Source: Clostridioides difficile_A
GTDB taxonomy: Bacteria; Bacillota; Clostridia; Peptostreptococcales; Peptostreptococcaceae
Direction of reading: 5' to 3'
Length of the DNA: 64,000 nucleotides
Assembly (NCBI GenBank): GCA_945909635.1
Contig: OX246690.1
Span: 1,426,001 to 1,490,000 of the forward strand
The notes below the pieces were generated by a model. The model was not told the DNA's origin. It saw only the letters and a list, made by a program, of their open reading frames with translations, and searched no databases. Made by a program: the position numbers and the translations under genes. Position 1 is the first letter of the stretch, and the number at the start of each line of letters is the position of its first letter. Below, piece after piece: positions 28,243-36,499 of this stretch.

Positions 28243-28893
28243 TTGGCTGATGAAAAATTTGTAATGTCATTTAGTGGTGGTAAAGATAGTATATTAGCAT
28301 TAAATCGAATGTTGAAAAAAGGATATAAGCCTGTGGCACTCTTGACAACTATAAGTGAAGAACATGGGAAATCATGGACACATAATTTAGAATATAATAT
28401 GCTTAAACAGGTAAGTAGCAATATAGGATTACCTTTATTAGTTGCTGAGTGTGGAGTAGAAGGATATGAAGAGAGTTTTGAGAGAGCTTTAATAAAAGCT
28501 AAAAATATGGGAGCAACAATATGTGCATATGGAGATATAGACATAGAAAGTCATAGAAAATGGGATTCTGATAGATGTGATGCAGTTGGTATGAAAGTAA
28601 GTTTACCATTGTGGCAAGAGAGTAGAGAAAATTTAGTATATGAATTTATAGAAAGTGGATTTTGCAGTGTTGTAACAAAAGTAAACTTAAAGTATCTAGG
28701 AGAGGAATTCTTAGGAGAAAAATTGACTAGAGAGCTTGTGAAAAAGATAAAAGATGCAGGTGCTGACCCATGTGGAGAACATGGTGAATATCATACATTT
28801 GTAGTGGATGGTCCAATATTCAAAAAGCCTGTAGAGTATGAAGTGAAAGGAACTTCAACAAAAGATGGTTATGGATATTTGGAAATAAAATAA
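28243..28893 (+). CDS. ATP-PPase, Dph6/diphthine-ammonia-ligase-like
   Basis: The protein of about 216 residues begins with the PP-loop FVMSFSGGKDSILAL and contains CAYGDIDIESHRKWD and the late DPCGEHGEYHTFV, all seen in MJ0570-type ATP pyrophosphatases related to diphthine ammonia ligase. Bacteria lack diphthamide, so the substrate is unknown. I prefer the TTG at 28243, since AGAGGTG lies just before it; an ATG at 28225 has no ribosome site. Confidence 0.75.
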   Translation: MADEKFVMSFSGGKDSILALNRMLKKGYKPVALLTTISEEHGKSWTHNLEYNMLKQVSSNIGLPLLVAECGVEGYEESFERALIKAKNMGATICAYGDIDIESHRKWDSDRCDAVGMKVSLPLWQESRENLVYEFIESGFCSVVTKVNLKYLGEEFLGEKLTRELVKKIKDAGADPCGEHGEYHTFVVDGPIFKKPVEYEVKGTSTKDGYGYLEIK

Positions 28894-28902
28894 TTACATA
28901 AA

Positions 28903-28975
28903 TAAAATACCTATTATATAATCCTAGTTTTTGCAAAGGTCTAGTTTTTGCAAGATTGTATAATAGGTATTTTTT
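28903..28975 (+). terminator. Terminator with internal direct repeat
   Basis: AAAATACCTATTATA pairs with TATAATAGGTATTTT followed by TTTTATTTT. The loop contains CTAGTTTTTGCAA twice in tandem. It also faces the convergent MATE gene. Confidence 0.7.
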
Positions 28976-29001
28976 ATTTTATATATTTTACATAATATTC
29001 T

Positions 29002-30357
29002 TTAAGCAACCTTATTTAGATTAGAGTCTAATGTAGAATAATTCTTTTTTAGGAAAACTATTGATAAAATAAGGCATATAAATTCTGAAACAATAGTAGT
29101 CATCCATATTCCTTGACCGCCAAATATTAGTATCATTGAAATTAGACTTAGAACAACTATTACAAGTCCTCTACCAAGGGATATAACAGTAGAAATTGAT
29201 GGTTTTTCTACTGAAACAAAGAATCCAGAAATTATTACGTTAATTCCTACAAGTAAGAAAGATATAGAGAATATTTTGAATACACGAATTCCTTCATTGA
29301 ATAGTACGGTTTCCTCTGGGTGTATGAATAAAGAAACTATTGGTCCTGAAAAAGCCATACAAGTTGCAAATACAGCAATTGATGCTATTATTGTGGCTTT
29401 TATCCCCATCTTTAATAATTTTTTTACGTTATCTATATTCCCTGCACCGTAATAAAAACTAGTAAGAGGTTGCATACCCTGAGTTATACCCATCATAGTC
29501 ATAAGTACCAATGTATTTATATAATTTATAACACTGTAATAGATAAGAGCACTTTCACCAATATATTTAGTAAGACTCAAGTTAAAAAGTAAGACAACTA
29601 TACCACAACTTAATTCAGTAGTCGAATCTGGGAAGCCTATAAATATAATTTTTCTAAGTGTTTTGAAATCGACTTTAAATTTTGAAAAATTCAAAGTTGA
29701 GTTTTTTCTTAAAAAATGTATCAAGAAAAAAACAGTAGAAAAGACTTGAGATAGACCTGTCGCGATGCCAGCACCTTTTACACCCCATCCAAATTCAATT
29801 ACAAATAAGTAATCAAGTACGATGTTTGTAAGAGCAGATATTATTACACCAACAGTAGCTAATATTGGGAATCCATCAGTTTTTATTATAACTTCTAGAG
29901 AGTAAGATACTATAAAGAAGCCATTAAAAAATATTATTATTCCTAGATAATCTTTAACCATACCAATTGTAGATTCTGTGGCTCCTAAAAATAATGCTAA
30001 TCTGTCTAAATTAAAAAAAGTTATAGCTAAAATAATTATAGATAATATAATTATTGATACTAAGTTGAATGAAAAGACTTCATTTGCAGACTTAATATCT
30101 TTTTTGCCAAGATAAATTGCAATTATAGTAGATGCACCAGTTGAAAATAACAGAGAAACTGCAAATATAAAATTAATAAATGGCATTGATATGTTTACAG
30201 CAGCTAAAGCTAATTCACCAACTCCTTTACTTACAAATATTCCATCAACCATTGTATATAATGAGAAAACCCACATTGCAACTACAGATGGTGCTAGGTA
30301 TTTAAAAAATCTCTTTCCTAGGCTCATGTTTTCGTCTATAGATATTTTAGTATCCAT
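29002..30357 (-). CDS. MATE-family efflux pump
   Basis: The 451-residue protein has twelve hydrophobic segments and MATE motifs such as YTMVDGIFVSKGVGELALAAVNISMPF near the start and MMGITQGMQPLTSFYYGAG in the middle. MATE pumps export cationic drugs or metabolites against Na+ or H+. It is the last chromosomal gene before the island; AGGAGT precedes the start. Confidence 0.92.
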   Translation of the reverse strand: MDTKISIDENMSLGKRFFKYLAPSVVAMWVFSLYTMVDGIFVSKGVGELALAAVNISMPFINFIFAVSLLFSTGASTIIAIYLGKKDIKSANEVFSFNLVSIIILSIIILAITFFNLDRLALFLGATESTIGMVKDYLGIIIFFNGFFIVSYSLEVIIKTDGFPILATVGVIISALTNIVLDYLFVIEFGWGVKGAGIATGLSQVFSTVFFLIHFLRKNSTLNFSKFKVDFKTLRKIIFIGFPDSTTELSCGIVVLLFNLSLTKYIGESALIYYSVINYINTLVLMTMMGITQGMQPLTSFYYGAGNIDNVKKLLKMGIKATIIASIAVFATCMAFSGPIVSLFIHPEETVLFNEGIRVFKIFSISFLLVGINVIISGFFVSVEKPSISTVISLGRGLVIVVLSLISMILIFGGQGIWMTTIVSEFICLILSIVFLKKNYSTLDSNLNKVA

Positions 30358-30424
30358 TTATTACCACTCCTTGTAAATCTATTATAAAAATATTAAACTA
30401 TTAATTAATAATTTTATTTCTAGT

Positions 30425-30609
30425 ATAAATGATAAACTATGGTATAATACTAATGTCAACAGCAAATAGTAAATAATTATAGATTTTATTAAATGATAGT
30501 GATTTTAAGCGTTTTATAAGTATATCCTATTATATATATTACTGACATTTAACTGACAAATAGGAAAAAAAGTACTTTAACTGACATTTAACTGACATAA
30601 AACTGACCA
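30425..30609. repeat. Left attachment-region copy with integrase arm sites
   Basis: About 110 bases from 30437 (TATGGTATAATACTAATGTC) recur with roughly 80% identity at 53104. Next to the integrase lie two exact copies of CTGACATTTAACTGAC (30542 and 30581), which recur exactly at 53031. These look like arm-type binding sites of the integrase. The crossover core cannot be fixed from one sequence. Confidence 0.55.
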
Positions 30610-31728
30610 TTATTTGAATAGTATTTTGCTTATATTTTCAGATGCTTCTTTGTCCATTTCATCTAATAGGTGAGAATATCTATTCATAGTTATTTTTATA
30701 TCTGCATGTCCTAATCTTTCAGAAATAGCTTTTATGTTAGTACCTGAGAGTAACATTAAAGTTGCATTTGTATGTCTTAATTCATGTACTTTTATATCTC
30801 TAAGATTATTATCTCTTAATAGTTTTTTAAAAGGAGCAACAAAAGTTGGTTGAACCCATGGGTTGAATCTTTTATTTAAGCATATCAAATCGAATTCATT
30901 TTTCAATATACCTTGTAATTTTAACTTATTTTGTTTTAATTTTTCCTCTTTAAGTAAACTTATAAGTTCATCAGGAGCAAATAATTTTCTTTTTGATTTA
31001 GGGGTTTTAGGGTCTTTGAAGATTATTTTATTGTCTACATAAACTAATGTTTGATTTATATGTATGATTTTTTTATCAAGGTCTACATCTGACCATCTAA
31101 GTGATACAGCTTCACCAAAACGTAATCCAAGAGTTAGCATCAAAAAAATTGGTATCCCTATAGGAGTGTTTTTTGATTTTTCTAATAATAATTGAGCTTC
31201 CTGTTTTGTATAAAAATTAGAAGTTGAATTATTTTTTTTGCTTGGAGTTGTAACAAAATCACAAATATTTTCTGATATTTCTTTTAATCTATAAGATTCT
31301 TTCAATACCGATTTTATAAAACCGACTTGGTTTTTTGCTGAATTTAACATGTGTTCATTGTATACGCTATTTATATAAGACTGTAAAATAGAAGGAGTTA
31401 TATCTATTAATTTCATATCTTTAAAGAAAACGTCAATTTGATTTTTAATCATGTTTTTTCTATTTCTAACAGTATTAGGAGAAAAACTACATTCTCTATC
31501 TTTTATATATTTGTAACATCTTTCTACAAGTGTTGCATCACTTGGAGCAACAAACCTATTATTGTTTATAGTAGATTTTATTTCAATTAAATGTTTTTCA
31601 GCATCCTTTTTCTTTTCATAACTTCCATAACTTTTTTGTTTCTTTTTCCCAGTTTCTTCTTCCACATACTCCACATATACATGAAATTTTTCATTTCTTT
31701 TTCTTATGAAGGCTGATTTAATATTCAT
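30610..31728 (-). CDS. int: Phage-type tyrosine integrase
   Basis: The 372-residue protein has an N-terminal arm-binding domain (FHVYVEYVEEETGKKKQKS, about 12-60), a SAM-like core-binding domain (65-160), and a catalytic domain with LGLRFGEAVSL (first Arg), HELRHTNATLM (His-x-x-Arg) and GHADIKITMNRYSHL, with the nucleophile tyrosine near 350. All catalytic residues are present, so it may be active. It sits at the left end of the island facing outwards. A decayed copy of its 3' end lies at 53260. Confidence 0.93.
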   Translation of the reverse strand: MNIKSAFIRKRNEKFHVYVEYVEEETGKKKQKSYGSYEKKKDAEKHLIEIKSTINNNRFVAPSDATLVERCYKYIKDRECSFSPNTVRNRKNMIKNQIDVFFKDMKLIDITPSILQSYINSVYNEHMLNSAKNQVGFIKSVLKESYRLKEISENICDFVTTPSKKNNSTSNFYTKQEAQLLLEKSKNTPIGIPIFLMLTLGLRFGEAVSLRWSDVDLDKKIIHINQTLVYVDNKIIFKDPKTPKSKRKLFAPDELISLLKEEKLKQNKLKLQGILKNEFDLICLNKRFNPWVQPTFVAPFKKLLRDNNLRDIKVHELRHTNATLMLLSGTNIKAISERLGHADIKITMNRYSHLLDEMDKEASENISKILFK

Positions 31729-31824
31729 AAGAGCACCACCCTTTGAGTTAATTTGAATTAATTACTTAATTATATTTTATAACAAGTGAAAAAATTTTTC
31801 AGAGTTTATTAAAAAATATAAGAG

Positions 31825-31986
31825 TTTTGCAGCGTGCGATTTTTCTGTTTAAGTATGCTTTAACAGTTGAAATATAAGGCATCGAGAAGGTTTGATAAGT
31901 GTTATCAATTGCACTACTAGCCGCTCACTGCAAATTTAAGAGAGTTGTATATGTGTAAGTATTGAAAATGCTAAGTTTATTTTGGG
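31825..31986 (+). promoter_or_regulatory. CRISPR leader of array 1
   Basis: These 160 A/T-rich bases from TTTTGCAG to GGG before the first repeat are nearly identical to 34639-34800 before array 2. Both hold a palindrome around GATAAGTGTTATCA (TTGATAA-GTG-TTATCAA at 31892 here). The position upstream of the perfect repeats, with the decayed repeat at the far end, marks this as the leader side. Confidence 0.75.
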
Positions 31987-32279
31987 GTTTTATATTAACT
32001 ATGTGGTATGTAAAGTCTCCTAACGCATATGTTGTAAATTCTGTATATCCATGTTTTATATTAACTATGTGGTATGTAAAGAAAACAGAAAAGGCATAAT
32101 AATAGCTTTAATATTATGGTTTTATATTAACTATGTGGTATGTAAAGGTTTTATGTGATTATGATAATAAAATAGAAAAGGTTAAGTTTTATATTAACTA
32201 TGTGGTATGTAAAGAAATGTTTTAATAAATCACTTAGATAAAAAGATGCAGTTTTATATTAACTATATGGGCTTAAAAT
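31987..32279 (+). CRISPR. CRISPR array 1: five repeats, four spacers
   Basis: Repeats of 29 bases start GTTTTATATTAACTA and end GGTATGTAAAG, at 31987, 32053, 32119 and 32186 (identical), with a decayed last repeat at 32251 that changes in its final third. Spacers are 37, 37, 38 and 36 bases. The repeat matches what I know of C. difficile type I-B arrays. No cas gene is in the window, so any interference depends on cas genes elsewhere. Transcription would run from the leader at the left. Confidence 0.97.
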
Positions 32280-32292
32280 TAAAAATACTAAA

Positions 32293-32320
32293 AACACTTA
32301 CTTAAATAGTAGGTGTTTTT
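32293..32320 (+). terminator. Hairpin terminator, copy a of the island family
   Basis: AACACTTAC pairs with GTAGGTGTT followed by T7. It closes CRISPR array 1. Five relatives lie at 32791, 33602, 34545, 35172 and 35715. Confidence 0.75.
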
Positions 32321-32385
32321 TTATTGAAAGGATGTGATTATAATGAAAAAAGTAATATATGGGAAAAATATGTAAATATATATGT

Positions 32386-32391
32386 TATAAT
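32386..32391 (+). promoter_or_regulatory. Toxin 1 promoter -10
   Basis: An extended -10, TATGTTATAAT, lies about 90 bases before the toxin start, giving the long 5' leader typical of these type I toxins. Confidence 0.6.
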
Positions 32392-32482
32392 ATTTTTAGC
32401 AAGAAGATGTAATCTACAATTTATAGAGTGGAGTTCATACAAAAGATTATCCTCCCAACATTGATAGGGGAGGTGAGTATGT

Positions 32483-32635
32483 ATGGATAATTTTTTATTT
32501 AATGTGTTAGCTAGTGTAACAGCTAGTTACATAGTTTACTTGATTAGCAAGTTAATCAAAAAAGTAAAAAGCCACTCTACCGCAAAGAGTGACTTAAAGA
32601 TTGATATAAATTTTAAATATCATCGTAAAAAATAA
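32483..32635 (+). CDS. Type I toxin, small membrane protein (CRISPR-associated TA family)
   Basis: A 50-residue protein: MDNFLFNVLASVTAS, one hydrophobic helix to about residue 24, then a strongly basic tail (KLIKKVKS, KYHRKK). It matches the C. difficile type I toxins found next to CRISPR arrays in prophages. The ribosome site GGGGAGGTG is locked by an upstream CCTCCC (32451-32456) in a hairpin. A tiny overlapping ATG at 32479 gives only three codons. The antisense RNA from the downstream minus-strand promoter overlaps the 3' end. Confidence 0.88.
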   Translation: MDNFLFNVLASVTASYIVYLISKLIKKVKSHSTAKSDLKIDINFKYHRKK

Positions 32636-32685
32636 CTTTCAGTTATAGAACTTCACTCTACCGCAAATAGATTGTAGTTCTTCTT
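32565..32685 (-). ncRNA. Antisense antitoxin RNA 1
   Basis: A minus-strand TATAAT at 32692-32697 is followed by about 120 bases that end in the stem CACTCT/AGAGTG and T5 (73-91 of 32500), inside the toxin reading frame. The layout equals the RCd antitoxins of C. difficile. RNA ends are estimates. Confidence 0.78.
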
Positions 32686-32790
32686 GCTTTTATTATACCA
32701 CAATAAAAAAATTTTAACATTAATTATTATAAACAATGATAATGAATCTAAATTAATGAATAAATCTAATTGTAAAAACTGTAAATAAGA

Positions 32791-32820
32791 AAGCACTTAC
32801 TTAAATGGTAGGTGCTTTTG
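32791..32820 (+). terminator. Hairpin terminator, copy b
   Basis: AAGCACTTAC pairs with GTAGGTGCTT followed by TTGTTTT. It lies between the toxin unit and the first membrane-protein gene and is followed directly by that gene's promoter. Confidence 0.7.
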
Positions 32821-32878
32821 TTTTACTAAATTATGCTATAATATTGAGTGAGATGAGTAATTTGTGGGGGATTTTATT

Positions 32879-33550
32879 ATGTCAGCGATAATAGTAGCAA
32901 TAATATTAATGTTATTAGGTATAAGTATATTTATATATTTTATGCCAGTGAGTATAATGTTACTGGCTTTACTTGTACTTCTTTATTTCATTGGAGAAAA
33001 ACAAAAATTTATGGGAATTTTATCTTGTATTTTTCTTATTTTCACAATATATCTATGGTCAGTTTGGGATGATATAATCTCATATACAGAAGAAAAACTA
33101 GTTATTAGAAAAGAGCAAAGAATGCAGGAAGAAGAGACTAAAAAAGAAGAATGGCAAAGAGCAAATGAAGAAGATGATGCGAGAAGGAAAAAGGAAAAAG
33201 AAGAAAAATATGGTATAGAAATAAGTGCAGAAGATTTAGAAAATAAATTAGAACCATTAATACCTCAAGAATATAGAGGTGCTAATTACAAGTTAGAGGT
33301 ATACTCTATTAGAGATATGTATACTACATTTAATATAAGTGTACAAAATGAAATATTTAAAGATGAAAAGGAGTGCAAAAAATTTATAAGAAAAATAGCA
33401 ACAGAATTGAAGGACTACGAAATTTTTGAGCCATCATTTGCTTTTTATTCAGACAAAACCGATGACTTGTGTCATTATATAAGTTTTTATAATGAATTTA
33501 GAGATATACAAACAGGGAAAGAATCTGTATTTAATTTAGAAATTGATTAG
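32879..33550 (+). CDS. Membrane protein with charged coiled coil, paralogue 1
   Basis: The 223-residue protein has two or three N-terminal membrane helices (about 1-60), then a helix of Glu/Lys/Arg repeats (about 70-110, EEDDARRKKEKEEKYGIE) and a mixed C-terminal domain. The ATG follows GTGGGGGATTTT, which is identical in the paralogue at 33689. The promoter (TATAAT about 32838) and leader are duplicated too. I do not recognise a function. It lacks the SHOCT end of its paralogue. Confidence 0.6.
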   Translation: MSAIIVAIILMLLGISIFIYFMPVSIMLLALLVLLYFIGEKQKFMGILSCIFLIFTIYLWSVWDDIISYTEEKLVIRKEQRMQEEETKKEEWQRANEEDDARRKKEKEEKYGIEISAEDLENKLEPLIPQEYRGANYKLEVYSIRDMYTTFNISVQNEIFKDEKECKKFIRKIATELKDYEIFEPSFAFYSDKTDDLCHYISFYNEFRDIQTGKESVFNLEID

Positions 33551-33601
33551 GATTAACTATAATATTATATGTACTACTAGAAATTAAAATATTAGGGCAG
33601 A

Positions 33602-33632
33602 AAGCACTTACAAACATGTAGGTGCTTTTATT
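33602..33632 (+). terminator. Hairpin terminator, copy c
   Basis: AAGCACTTAC-AAACAT-GTAGGTGCTT followed by TTATTTT, between the two paralogous membrane-protein genes. Confidence 0.75.
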
Positions 33633-33688
33633 TTACCAAATTATGCTATAATATTGTTTTAGATGAGTAATTTGTGGGGGATTTTATT

Positions 33689-34534
33689 ATGGCAATGATA
33701 ATAGTAGCAATAATATTAATGTTATTAGGAATAGTTATTTTTATAGGGTTTATGCCAGGAAGTTTAGTACTTTTGGCATCATTAATAATTATTTATTTTG
33801 TTAAAAAAAAACAAAGAGTTATGTGTATTATATCTTATATGTTTCTTATTTTTACAATATATTTATATGCAGTTTGGGAAGATATAAGCCCATATACAGA
33901 AGAGAAGATGGCTATTAGAGAAGAGCAAAGAGTGAAAGAGGAAAAAGCTAAAGAAGAAGAATGGCAAAGAGCAAATAGAGAAGAGGATGAAAGAAGGAAA
34001 AAAGAAAAAGAAGAAAAATATGGTATAGAAATAAGTGAAGAAGCTTTGAAAGCCAAGTTAGAACCATTAATACCTCAAGAATATAAAGGTTCTCGTTATG
34101 AGTTAGAAGTCAGTAAAGGTAGAGGGAAGATGCTTGTTGATTTAAGTTTACAAAACGAAAAATTTAAAGATTTAGGTGAGTGTAAAAAATTTATAAAAGA
34201 AATAGTTAATGAGGTGAAAAAATTTAAAATAGATACAGTCTATTTTGATTTTTATTCAAAAGATGATGGTGGTATATTGAATCATTTTAAGATTCAAGAT
34301 TTTAGCAAAATTCGAAATAATGTAGATGAAGTTGAAAATATATATTTTCGAGAAGAAGAGGTTGAAACTAAAGAAGAAGAAAAGCTACGACAAGAAAAAA
34401 ACAATGATAATAATTATATTCGAAACAGTGGAATTGACCCACTAGATAGAATAAAGAAACTAAAAGAGTTGCTAGACTCAGGTGCAATTACACAGGAAGA
34501 ATATAATAAAAAGAAAAAGGTATTATTAGAATAG
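33689..34534 (+). CDS. Membrane protein with SHOCT C-terminus, paralogue 2
   Basis: The 281-residue protein repeats the layout of its neighbour (two to three membrane helices, Glu/Lys/Arg coiled coil around 85-115, then a domain with PLIPQEYKGSRYELEV) and adds a C-terminal SHOCT-like segment (DRIKKLKELLDSGAITQEEY). SHOCT segments often occur at the end of membrane or oligomerising proteins. The two genes clearly arose by duplication with promoter and terminator. The cellular role is unknown. Confidence 0.62.
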   Translation: MAMIIVAIILMLLGIVIFIGFMPGSLVLLASLIIIYFVKKKQRVMCIISYMFLIFTIYLYAVWEDISPYTEEKMAIREEQRVKEEKAKEEEWQRANREEDERRKKEKEEKYGIEISEEALKAKLEPLIPQEYKGSRYELEVSKGRGKMLVDLSLQNEKFKDLGECKKFIKEIVNEVKKFKIDTVYFDFYSKDDGGILNHFKIQDFSKIRNNVDEVENIYFREEEVETKEEEKLRQEKNNDNNYIRNSGIDPLDRIKKLKELLDSGAITQEEYNKKKKVLLE

Positions 34535-34544
34535 ATAATATAGT

Positions 34545-34571
34545 AAGCACTTACAAATATGTAGGTGCTCT
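34545..34571 (+). terminator. Hairpin terminator, copy d
   Basis: AAGCACTTAC-AAATAT-GTAGGTGCTC, with a weaker T run than the other copies. It follows paralogue 2. Confidence 0.6.
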
Positions 34572-34638
34572 TAAATTGATAAATTATTCTATTTTAATTT
34601 TATAGTTTTAATTTTATGATATAATAAAAATATATAAA

Positions 34639-34800
34639 TTTTGCAGTGTTCGATTTTTCTGTTTAAGTATGGTTTAACAGTTGAAATATAAGGCATTGAG
34701 AGTGTATGATAAGTGTTATCAACTGCACTATTCATGGTTCACTGCAAATTTGAGAAAGTTATATATGTGTAAGTATTGGAAATGCTAAGTTTATTTTGGG
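34639..34800 (+). promoter_or_regulatory. CRISPR leader of array 2
   Basis: Nearly identical to the array 1 leader, including GATAAGTGTTATCA. It runs straight into the first repeat at 34801. Confidence 0.75.
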
Positions 34801-35156
34801 GTTTTATATTAACTATGTGGTATGTAAAGATAGTTGATTTTTCCTGCTCTCTAGTAACATATCTAGTTTTATATTAACTATGTGGTATGTAAAGGGCTTA
34901 AATGTTACCTTCACAGTCAAAGACCTTGTTGCGTTTTATATTAACTATGTGGTATGTAAAGATAATAGCCCCTATTGCAATACTTTTAAGCTTTTAAAGT
35001 TTTATATTAACTATGTGGTATGTAAAGGAAGATAAATTCTTCTTCATACTTCTTCTTAGTAATATTTTATATTAACTAAGTGGTATGTAAAGTCTTCTTT
35101 TGAGATAAACAGTAAAGTAATAGTAAATAATTTATACTAACTATGTGGACTTAAAA
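34801..35156 (+). CRISPR. CRISPR array 2: six repeats, five spacers
   Basis: Repeats at 34801, 34866, 34933 and 34999 are identical to those of array 1. The repeat at 35064 has two changes, and the last at 35128 is decayed at both ends and reads GTGGACTTAAAAT. Spacers are 36, 38, 37, 36 and 35 bases and none equals a spacer of array 1. Transcription runs left to right from the leader. No cas genes adjoin. Confidence 0.97.
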
Positions 35157-35171
35157 TTAAAAATATCAAAG

Positions 35172-35201
35172 AACACTTACTTAAATAGTAGGTGTTTTTT
35201 T
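35172..35201 (+). terminator. Hairpin terminator, copy e
   Basis: AACACTTAC-TTAAATA-GTAGGTGTT followed by T6. It closes CRISPR array 2 exactly as copy a closes array 1. Confidence 0.75.
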
Positions 35202-35266
35202 AATTGAAAGGATGTGATGATAATGAAAAAAGTAATAAATAGGAAAAATATGTAAGAATTATGTGC

Positions 35267-35272
35267 TATAAT
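35267..35272 (+). promoter_or_regulatory. Toxin 2 promoter -10
   Basis: TGTGCTATAAT, an extended -10, about 95 bases before the toxin start, in the same position as for toxin 1. Confidence 0.55.
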
Positions 35273-35364
35273 AGTTGTAAGCAAGAAGATGTAATCTACA
35301 ATTTATAGAATGGAGTTCATACAAAAGATTATCCTCCCAACGTTTAGAAGGGAGGTGTGTATGT

Positions 35365-35517
35365 ATGGATAATTTTTTGATTGGCGTATTAGCTAGTTTG
35401 ACAGCTAGTCTAATCAGTTGCATAGTTTGTATATGTATCAAAAAAGTAAAAAGCCACTCTGTGCAAAAGAGTGACTTAAAGATTGATATTGTTTTTAAAT
35501 ATCGTCGCAAAAAATAA
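35365..35517 (+). CDS. Type I toxin 2, small membrane protein
   Basis: A 50-residue paralogue of toxin 1: MDNFLIGVLASLTAS, a hydrophobic helix now containing three cysteines (SCIVCICI), then KKVKSHS and the basic end KYRRKK. About two thirds of the residues match. CCTCCC at 35332 can pair with GGGAGG before the start and hide the ribosome site. A reverse open frame over this gene is only its shadow. Confidence 0.88.
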   Translation: MDNFLIGVLASLTASLISCIVCICIKKVKSHSVQKSDLKIDIVFKYRRKK

Positions 35518-35577
35518 CTTTCAGTTATATTCAGTTATAGAACTTCACTCTAGTACCAATAGATTGTAGTTCTTCTT
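35447..35577 (-). ncRNA. Antisense antitoxin RNA 2
   Basis: A minus-strand TATAAT at 35584-35589 starts an RNA of about 130 bases ending at CACTCT/AGAGTG plus a T run at 35448-35473. The RNA ends are estimates. Confidence 0.75.
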
Positions 35578-35714
35578 GCTTTTATTATACCACAAATTAG
35601 CAAAATATTGCCTATAATATTTTTTATAGTCAATAAAAAGATGAAATTTTTTATACAAAATAATGATGAATCTAAATTAATGAATAAATTTAATTGTAAA
35701 ACTGTAAATACAGT

Positions 35715-35745
35715 AAGCACTTACAAACATGTAGGTGTTTTTTTA
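35715..35745 (+). terminator. Hairpin terminator, copy f
   Basis: AAGCACTTAC-AAACAT-GTAGGTGTTT followed by T. It is the junction between the CRISPR/toxin cassette and the tail genes. Confidence 0.65.
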
Positions 35746-35827
35746 TACAAAAAATGAAAGGAAGTGAATTTATGGTAAGAAAACTGCGGTGTAGTATTTA
35801 AAAACATTTTAGAAAGGAAGTGATAAC

Positions 35828-36499
35828 TTGGTAATAGACATATACCTAAAAAATGAAAAAGAAAAAATAGATTTCCATTTTCCGGTTAATCCACTTGATA
35901 GTTTATCTATTAAAAAAGAAAAAAGATTTGAAACTGTTGATATAGTAAATCTAGGTGAATTTGACATTAAAAAAGAAGGAGAGAAGATAAGAGAAATATC
36001 ATTCAAGACATTCTTACCAAATTTATATGATGCTTCTTATTGTAGATATAGCGAGTTAAAAAATCCAATTGAAATAGTTGCAATGCTTGAAAAATGGGTA
36101 GACCAAGCCGAACCTCTAAGGCTTATTATAACTGGTTTTGGCTACAATGGATTAGTTACAATATCTAGTTTTAGTAATACTCAAATAGCAGGAAGAGAAG
36201 AAGATAGAGACATTGAGATAACATTTAGAACTTACAGAGAATAGAAGATAGAGACATTAAAAAAAGAAACTAAAAGTAATACTAAAACAGATTTAAAAGA
36301 TAATAGACCTAATACTCAAACTAAATCTAAAATATATACAGTTACATCTACAGACACGTTATGGAGTATTGCAAAGAAATTTTTAGGCAAAGGTTCAAGG
36401 TGGAAAGAGATTTACAATATACCAGAAAATAAAAAAGTTATTGGTAAAAATCCAAATGTAATAAAAAAAGGACAAAAGTTGGTGATACCTAGCAAATGA
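35828..36499 (+). pseudogene. XkdP-like LysM baseplate protein split by an in-frame amber codon
   Basis: From a TTG start (GGAAGTG upstream) the frame runs 138 residues to a TAG at 36242-36244. It then continues in the same frame through KIETLKKETK to a LysM domain (TVTSTDTLWSIAKKFLGKG, KVIGKNPNVIKKGQKLVIP) ending TGA at 36497-36499. The whole, about 223 residues, equals an XkdP-type protein, expected just before an XkdQ-like gene as found here. A 16-base direct repeat (AGAAGATAGAGACATT) occurs before and just after the stop. If the TAG is not suppressed, the LysM part is lost. Confidence 0.75.

Noticed and set aside
35259..35510. Minus-strand open frame over toxin 2
   Set aside because: It overlaps the toxin and its leader, has no ribosome site, and is explained by the antisense region; its sequence looks like no protein family.
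31800..35800. Possible cas genes beside the arrays
   Set aside because: All frames around the arrays encode the toxins, membrane proteins or integrase. No Cas motif was seen.
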